A DNA stretch of 64,000 nucleotides from the NCBI RefSeq assembly GCF_027887165.1, contig NC_077228.1:384190456-384254455 (forward strand), given 5' to 3'. A model generated the notes under the pieces. The model was not told the origin of the DNA and searched no databases. It saw only the letters and a program-made list of their open reading frames with translations. Positions 57,012 through 64,000 of this stretch are shown here, one piece after another. This DNA is from Monodelphis domestica. Its lineage: Eukaryota > Chordata > Mammalia > Didelphimorphia > Didelphidae. A program made the position numbers and the translations under genes. The stretch's first letter is position 1. Every line of letters starts with the position of its first letter.

Positions 57012-58293
57012 CTTTGGAAAAGAGACCAATAAAACACAGTTGGGTTACAATTTAGCAACATCAATGAAGATGGTGACAATGATGCTGATAAGTAAGAAAG
57101 TAAGGAAGTCCCCTCTACTCAAAATAGTTATTACTCTTTCAATCTTCATGAGACCAGAGAAACCACAATCTGAAAAGCAGTAACAGCTAAAACCAGGGGG
57201 GACTTCAGCAATTATATCACTCACTGCTTACTTGAAAAGTCAATCTGTTCCCAGGAATGGCAGTGTCCCAAGGAAAGAACCCAAACCACACATCCCAAAT
57301 AGAAAATTTAAAACTAAGCAATTCTGTGTGATTCATTACAATTCAGAAAAGGTAAAATAGAACATTAGGCTTGCTAATTTGGCTTTTGTAAATTTGATTT
57401 AATATCATTTTGCATGCTTAAAGATTGTAAGGATGGGATTCTAAGGATAAACTATAAGTAGTCATGCCAATTCTTTCTTTTAGGGGAACTTGAACTTAAC
57501 TCATTCATGCAAACAGCAAAAGTTCCTTTAGGGTAGAATCTGTTATATTTTTGTCTTTGTATCATCATTACCTAGTACAGATCTTGGAACGTAGCAGGTA
57601 TTTAATAAATGCTTTTTGATTACTTTGCTAAACACCTGTTGTGTACTAAGTTTGTTGGTAAGTATGAAATTTAGCTGTCACACTCTTCATGGAGCATACA
57701 GGCTTGTAGAGAGTGAAACACAAACGTAAATAATCATTTAACCAGGATCCCACTGATCTAGCCTCTTTAATATACAAGATTACATGATAAGCACATCCGA
57801 GAGAAAAGTACAAAGTTTGAGGTGTGAAGATCCATTTCATTCCAGGGAAGACTTTCTTGAACAGGTAGCTTTTAAACTGAGCTCGAAAAAATAGGGAGCA
57901 ATTCAACAGGCTAAAAAAGGGGAGGAAAGGCATGGTAGGAAGAAGTAATTTGGGAAAAGCTCCGTCAATCGATCAATCAGCAAGCATTTTTTTAAGTTCC
58001 TAAAATTTGCCAAGCAATGTGCAAAATGTTGAGTATACAAAGACAAAAATGAAATTGTCCCTCATACTGCAGGTGAGGTGAAAGAATAATGCCTACAGAT
58101 TCCGGTGAATAAAGTTTGTCTAGAAAGAAATTAAAAAAATTTCTAGATTCCAACTTGGGTCTCTTTGGCCTCTGTTGGTCTAATCGAACTAAATCCCCTC
58201 CTATTCTCTATTTCCTTCTTTCCACCATCCTCTACCACCCGCCCCCCGCCCCCAATTACTACTAATCGCTTCACTTTCTCATGGAGTCTTTAC
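57012..58293 (-). other. Intron of gene C
   Basis: Phase-0 intron matching that of gene A in position. It contains L2-tail sequence at about 57510-57620 (AATAAATGCTTTTTGATTA type, + orientation) and at about 57960-58080 (antisense), and otherwise no recognisable element. Confidence 0.7.
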
Positions 58294-58863
58294 CTGGGAC
58301 TGAGCCCTGAACTCCTTCAAGAGCGCTTCGATCTGCTCGGATTTTTTCTTCTGGCAGGTTATGTTCGCCACGTTTACCAAACAGCTGGAGTCCGGTTCTT
58401 TGCACAAGCTTTTCTGGGCCCACACGCTCGTGCTAGCGGCGCACTCATAAAAATCTCCGCCAAGCAGCGCCACTGCGATCCAGGTGACTGGCGCCACCGC
58501 AGCGACCAAGGTGATGTGACAGCACATCGCCTTTGGACAGCACTTCGCCATCTTGCGGCAGGGTCCCAGTTTAGTTTGGCCGCCTGAGCCATTAAGCGCG
58601 TCCCCCTGGTCCTGGGTGCAGGAGCCAGTCACCAGCTTCCCAGCCTGAGAACTCAGCACATAGCCCAAAGAGAAGAGTATCAGGGCTGGAACTAGGAAGA
58701 AGATAATGGAATAGGGCATGTTCCAAGTAGCGCTGCAGGGGCATTGGAACACCACGCTAGAGAAAAGGCGCTCCCCGCCAGCGGTCAGGAGGCTCAACAA
58801 GCTCATGCCCAAAAACTTGTGGTGTTTGACGCACAGGTCTAGGAAATTAGAAAATTTCTCCAT
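58294..58863 (-). CDS. CALHM6-like: CALHM6-like paralogue C, coding exon 1 of 2 (residues 1-190)
   Basis: The minus-strand start MEKFSNFLDLCVKHH matches the family N-terminus and is chosen over an in-frame ATG 24 codons upstream (58935), because the extra residues have no counterpart in the family. Transmembrane helices fit TM1 (17-38), TM2 (50-70) and TM3 (115-137). Family cysteines are present: C41 and C43 in FQCPC, C141 in FYECA and C170. A sequon NIT at 167-169 falls in the second extracellular loop. Compared with gene A there are ten more residues in the cytosolic loop after TM2 (about 83-108), rich in Gly, Lys and Cys. The donor is CAG then GTAAAG (58293-58292), phase 0 after AQSQ. The exon is GC-richer than its surroundings. 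Confidence 0.92.
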
Positions 58864-59104
58864 GCCTCTCCTCTCTTGCCCTTCACCTCTTCGTTCCTGG
58901 ACTGGGCGAGCAGATAGGTGCACCTCCTGTTGCATCTACTCGTTTCCTCAAATGGCTCTAAATTTTTCTAGTACGGAAAGGAAATGGGGGGGGGGGGGGA
59001 GAGGGAGTTTGTTTGTTGGGAGAAACCTTGGAGAGAGAGATATGTGTGTGAAAATTCTATTGTTTAATTAAGAAAGAGGTTTCCCGTAATTCATGCCTTA
59101 AAAA

Positions 59105-59117
59105 GTTTCGCTTTCTG
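59105..59117 (-). promoter_or_regulatory. Consensus ISRE upstream of gene C
   Basis: On the minus strand this reads AGAAAGCGAAACT, a perfect fit to the ISRE core GAAANNGAAACT, 242 bp upstream of the gene C ATG. The location, orientation and the family's known interferon/IRF inducibility make it the best supported regulatory site in the window. Related motifs lie at equivalent places in A and B. Confidence 0.65.
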
Positions 59118-59230
59118 TTTTAATAGAGCTAACCCAAGACTTTCTGAATTTTGATTCAATCCAAACATATCTAAAACAGCAGCTGTAACCTCGCTCCCTC
59201 CCTCCTTTAATAGCACTCAAAACATCCCTT

Positions 59231-59239
59231 TTCCTGGAA
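59231..59239 (-). promoter_or_regulatory. GAS-like palindrome upstream of gene C
   Basis: TTCCTGGAA fits the STAT-site form TTCNNNGAA and lies about 370 bp upstream of the gene C start, 114 bp beyond the ISRE. A match this short occurs often by chance; it is listed because ISRE plus GAS is a common arrangement in interferon-gamma targets. Confidence 0.25.
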
Positions 59240-59714
59240 TTCAAAATCCCTGCATCAGAAGAAAACATGTTCTTTTGTTATGATGACTTGGGAAACAGTA
59301 TGAATACTGTTATCTGCTACTGCAGTCACTTTCCTCAAATGATAATTTTTTATGGAGGCAAATTAAATCATTCCTGTATAGCTTTTTATATAACTTTATC
59401 ATCCCAATTTATAAAATCAAATCACTTCATCTCCTTGAGCCTCAGTTTCCTCATTGTTAATATCTGAAAGTTGTATTCAATTGTAAGATTTGTAGCTGGG
59501 ATGCCCCTTAGTGATCATCAGCTGCAAATCTTCAGATTCTGGGGGCACATGAACCTCAGGGCTTGTCAGAGAGTTGGGGAATATTTGGTAAATAACTAAA
59601 TAATTTTGTTGAAATACCCTGAAAGTAGTAGAGTTATTGTAAATGTAGAGTGAATGAATTGATAAACATTTGACAACTTTATGATAAAAATATTTTAAAG
59701 TTGTTATATACAGT

Positions 59715-60060
59715 TTGCACAGAATCCCAGAATTTGAGAGCAGGAAGGTACCTCAGTGGCCAATTTGCCTAACCCATATACACAAGGAATCTCATTATAA
59801 CATATCTGAAAAATCATCATACAGACTCTTTTTGAAGACCCCCAAGGGGGAAGAACCCACATCCTCTTCAGGTAGACTAATGACACTTTTGAGCATCTCA
59901 AAATGTTAGGAAAGACTTTTGATATTAAGCCCGAATTGTCTGTTTGTAACGTTCACCCATTTCTTAAACCAAATAGAAAAATTCTTCCTCTACTTGATAG
60001 TTAATTTTCTTCTTCTCTTCTCTTCTTCTGCATCCATATTGATCTCTTCAAACAAATCTC
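59715..60060 (+). mobile_element. CR1/L3-type LINE 3' region
   Basis: CAGAATCCCAGAATTTGAGA, AACATATCTGAAAAATCATC, TTTTTGAAGACCCCCAAGGG, TCAAAATGTTAGGAAAGAC and TAACGTTCACCCATTTCTT are in the order of the CR1/L3 3' portion known across amniotes. Confidence 0.65.
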
Positions 60061-60800
60061 ATTTTTCTTTTTCATTTGAACTAAATTTTTACTATTTCAT
60101 TCTTGAGAATCCCTCATTCTTTTTGGCCTGCTTTCCTCTGAAGTATTTTAATCTAAGGGGTTGAATCTTTCCTCTCTTCCCTTTGAAATCTGCTTTCCTA
60201 AAACCTAGAGTTAAGGTAAACTTTCCACATTTCCTCTCTTCTATCACAAACTCTAAGAGGAAGTCATCACTTTCCCACATTCTCCTCTTTTCCAACCCCA
60301 TTAACCAGTTTCTCTCCAATCTGAAAATCAGATGTAGAATAAAATTTTCCTTTGTTGTTTCCTCTACTTGTTGAAGGATAAAATTATCATTAGTGAAAAC
60401 CAAAAAGATATTATCTTCTCTACTTTTGAGAGAGAGCTCTAGCATATTTCTGCATAATCAAAATCTTCCATCAGTAGTATAAAATGCCTCTCTGTCAAGC
60501 TTGTAATTTGTTTCCCAAACTGCTCTCCTGTTTCCTTTTTTTGCCCAGGTCATCTGGGTTATTGTCCAATTATTAAATAATTTCAATTTCCTCCTTCTTT
60601 TGACCTTCACTTAAATATGCTCTATCGTGTTCCCTGCAGAGTTCCTAAATTTCTTCATGAATATACCTTTTTTATATTCAATGACACTCCCTCCACATGA
60701 TATTTATCTATCCTGTTTCTTTTGAATAGCATGTAGCCCTCCAAATACTCTTCAAATCCATGTTTCTTCTAACAGTCCTACATTTAAAAAAAGAAATGAA
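60061..60800. other. Unclassified stretch
   Basis: Pyrimidine-rich DNA without a recognised gene or element. Confidence 0.35.
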
Positions 60801-61056
60801 AATTAAAACTCTTATAATACACATACGTAAAATAAATTCTGGTATTCAAAAAACATATGCTCACTCTGTATCTTGAATCTATCATCGCTCTATCATGATG
60901 TGGGCTGTATGTTTCAGTATGAGTCTTCTAGAATTGTCATTGGTCAATGCCTTGGTTAACGTTCTTAAGTTTTTCAAAATTATTTGTCTCTATGTTATTG
61001 TTTTTGTATAACTTGTTCTGGTTCTGCTCACTTCACTCTGAAGTATTGAGATTATC

Positions 61057-62126
<1,070 letters not shown>

Positions 62127-62183
62127 TCATATAACCATAATTTGTTCAGTGATTCCTTAAAAGATGGGTACTCCCTTTAGTTT

Positions 62184-62433
62184 CTGGGCAGTTAGTTGGT
62201 GAAGTCAATGGATAGATTGCCGGAGAGCAGGAAGATTCATCTTTATGAGTTCAGATCTGGCCTCAATTACTAGCTATGTGACCACGAGCAAGTCGCATAC
62301 TCCTTTTTGCCTCAATTTACTCATCTGTAAAATGAACTGGAGAAGAAAATGGCAAACCACTCCAGTATCTTTGCCAAGAACACCCCAAAAGAGGTCCCAA
62401 AGCAGGACTGAAATGACCCATAATTCTTTAATA
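62184..62433 (+). mobile_element. SINE with RTE/BovB-like tail
   Basis: GGGCAGTTAGTTGGTGAAGT head, TCATCTGTAAAATGAACTGG, then GAAAATGGCAAACCACTCCA, GTATCTTTGCCAAGAACACC and CAGGACTGAAATGACCC. The tail is closer to the RTE/BovB form than in the other two copies. Confidence 0.8.
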
Positions 62434-63540
62434 ATACAGAAAGAGTTTCTGGATAAAAAAAAATATTTTTTTCTCCTTTTATTTTTTTTGTAGAACTGTA
62501 AACTTTATTCACTTTTATTTATATATTCAATAATTCCAAAGTATTTACTTTTTGTTTTGACAAAAAAAATTAAAAATAGAGGCACACTGCCCCCTCTGTA
62601 AGAGAGAAGGGGGATATGTACAGCTATGGAGAGTTACAGTTCCTCCTTTACATACAAAGAAAAATAATATTAATAAAAAATGTGATTCATTGATCAAAAA
62701 CAAGGTACATATAGGTCCTTTAACAATCTCTTTGAGAGAACTCTTAACTTGGTGTCATTGGCAATAGTTTTAGGTTTCTTCTGACAGTGGGATATGTATT
62801 CATGTTAAAATTATCCGAATTAGATAGTTATCATCCATTTTGAAAAGTGACAGTCATTCTATGTTGTGTTTCAGAGACATGTTTCAGGAAGACAACAGAC
62901 CTCTCTCTATTGTTATCAGGAATAGTTTAAAAAAAAGATTTCTTCTTATTCTTGAGCATAGAATCCACAACTTTTAAAACTTTTCTTTCTCTGTCCCTTA
63001 CTGGATCATTTCTCATGTTATCATTTCTGTGACTTCATTATATCATTCCAGAAAGAACATGCACCTTTTTCCTGATAGCATCCAGCTATCTTTTTAGAAA
63101 TGTCCACACATCTGTTTTAAGTTCTAATTATATTGTTAGCCTTTACCTTCCTTGTGCTTTATATTTCACCATCCTGAAAAGGGCCAAGTCTTCCTATTTA
63201 AGCTTAGATCCTTTCTTTTCCTCACTTTGCTAAAAATAAGCTTCCTTTAGGAACTCTTCATTCCCTTAATGGTTTGGAGTATGGAAAGATGCAACTTGAT
63301 TTCTTCACCCCACTCCAGGACAAAGATCAGTCTATACTAGGATCAAAGAATCATCACTCAGTTGTTGCAGAAACACAAGCATCACAAAATCAATTCTAGC
63401 CACTGCCCAATTAATTTCTCCTTGCTTTTAAGTCATTCAAGGGAAACCAGAGGGCCTAGGTAATTGAAACTGTGGAAAACAAAACCTAGAATGAGGTGGG
63501 AGGGGAACCCCAGTGAATTGCTTGTTCATACATATTTATT
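62434..63540 (-). other. Repeat-poor stretch, possible 3' UTR of a minus-strand neighbour
   Basis: About 1 kb without recognised repeats. Read on the minus strand, it ends in AATAAAAGTGAATAAAG (about 62500-62516), two close AATAAA hexamers, as at a transcript end. In placental mammals TRAPPC3L lies next to CALHM6 on the opposite strand, which would fit, but no coding exon of it was found here. Confidence 0.25.
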
Positions 63541-63670
63541 TGCTTGTTATATTTCCCATTCAATTGTGAGCTCCCCAAGGGCAAGGATTGTCTTTTGCCA
63601 CTTTTCATACCCCTAGAATGTAGCACAGTTCCTGGCAAAAAATCTTATTGATGTATTGACATGTAATGTG
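63541..63670 (+). mobile_element. L2 3' end
   Basis: AATTGTGAGCTCCCCAAGGG, AGGATTGTCTTTTGCC, TAGCACAGTTCCTGGC and CTTATTGATGTATTGAC are the standard L2 tail. Confidence 0.65.
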
Positions 63671-64000
63671 CATCAAGTCTGAGTGAATTTTCTCGAGCCC
63701 AAAAGTGAATGTGACACTGGATTCTTATGTATAATAAGTGTCCTGTCATGTGTGAGAGATTATAGTATAATCTTTATTTTATAAGAAGTTCAGTTCTAAG
63801 GTCACTGGTTTTCTCAGTAAAAAAAAATGTTTTCCTTCTTCAATACTGAGGCAGGTTAAGGATATTTTATTTTGATTAAAATTTCTGTGTGGTATAATTG
63901 GTAACTCAGAACTTGTATTGTTTCCCCTCTGGGACCTTTGTCAAGGCAAGTCAGAAAATATTAATTAATAGCATATTATATTCCAGGAACTCTGCTAAAC
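63671..64000. other. Unclassified stretch to the window end
   Basis: No gene was seen. The last 40 bases (ATTCCAGGAACTCTGCTAAAC) look like the start of another antisense L2 tail. Confidence 0.4.

Larger units (their letters stand above)
58970..59714. other. Upstream region of gene C
   Basis: A run of 14 G (58987-59000) is followed by the ISRE at 59105-59117, the GAS-like palindrome at 59231, and no recognised repeat up to about 59480. No TATA box is obvious. Confidence 0.45.

Noticed and set aside
56661-58863. Gene C as CALHM5 or CALHM4
   Set aside because: Its N-terminus (MEKF...LDLCVKHH), the SATWNMPY segment and the LHKYV end fit CALHM6 better than the remembered CALHM5 (MDAFQGILKFF) or CALHM4 (MCPTLNNIVSS) starts.

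Overview
The window looks like marsupial (metatherian) genomic DNA. It is AT-rich and packed with L1 LINEs of one family, tRNA-headed SINEs of the marsupial type (head GGCAGCTAGGTGGCTCAGTG), MIR-like SINEs, old L2/CR1/L3 LINE pieces and retroviral LTRs. I cannot tell an American opossum from an Australian marsupial.

The host genes form one family, CALHM6 (FAM26F/INAM). Gene A is on the + strand, with coding exons 11809-12348 and 14145-14495 (296 residues). Gene C is on the - strand, with coding exons 58294-58863 and 56661-57011 (306 residues). Both are open, with GT-AG phase-0 introns at the same place and exon 2 of identical length. They point towards each other across about 42 kb. A third, dead copy (B, + strand) lies between them. 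About 1 kb of the gene A 5' flank, 5' UTR and first 23-25 codons recurs at about 47500-48541 and then stops. An interferon-response-type motif sits 208-242 bp upstream of the ATG in all three copies: perfect to consensus in C, one mismatch in A, IRF-like in B. CALHM6 is known as an interferon/IRF-induced immune gene, so this is the most interesting signal in the window.

Layout: 1-10.6 kb is a graveyard of L1 fragments, with L2/CR1 pieces and a nested solo LTR; 10.6-14.6 kb holds gene A; 15-20.3 kb holds old L1, CR1/L2 and LTR-like sequence; 20.89-24.44 kb is a class I (gammaretrovirus-like) endogenous retrovirus with both LTRs and a 4-bp target duplication; 25-31 kb holds CR1/L3 and L2 remains and a hAT MITE; 31.14-38.55 kb is a near full-length L1 with a 14-bp target duplication, later hit by an LTR; 39.3-47.4 kb holds L1, LTRs, SINEs and a second hAT MITE; 47.5-48.5 kb is pseudogene B; 48.5-56.4 kb holds LTRs, SINEs and a nested L1 5' region; 56.66-58.86 kb holds gene C; 59-64 kb holds its promoter region, CR1/L3, an L1 with an LTR carrying a 200-bp (GA)n array, and about 1 kb of repeat-poor DNA that might be the 3' UTR of a minus-strand neighbour.

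Comparisons with human CALHM proteins and with repeat consensus sequences are from memory, not from alignment. Ends of old repeats are approximate unless a target-site duplication (TSD) is given.
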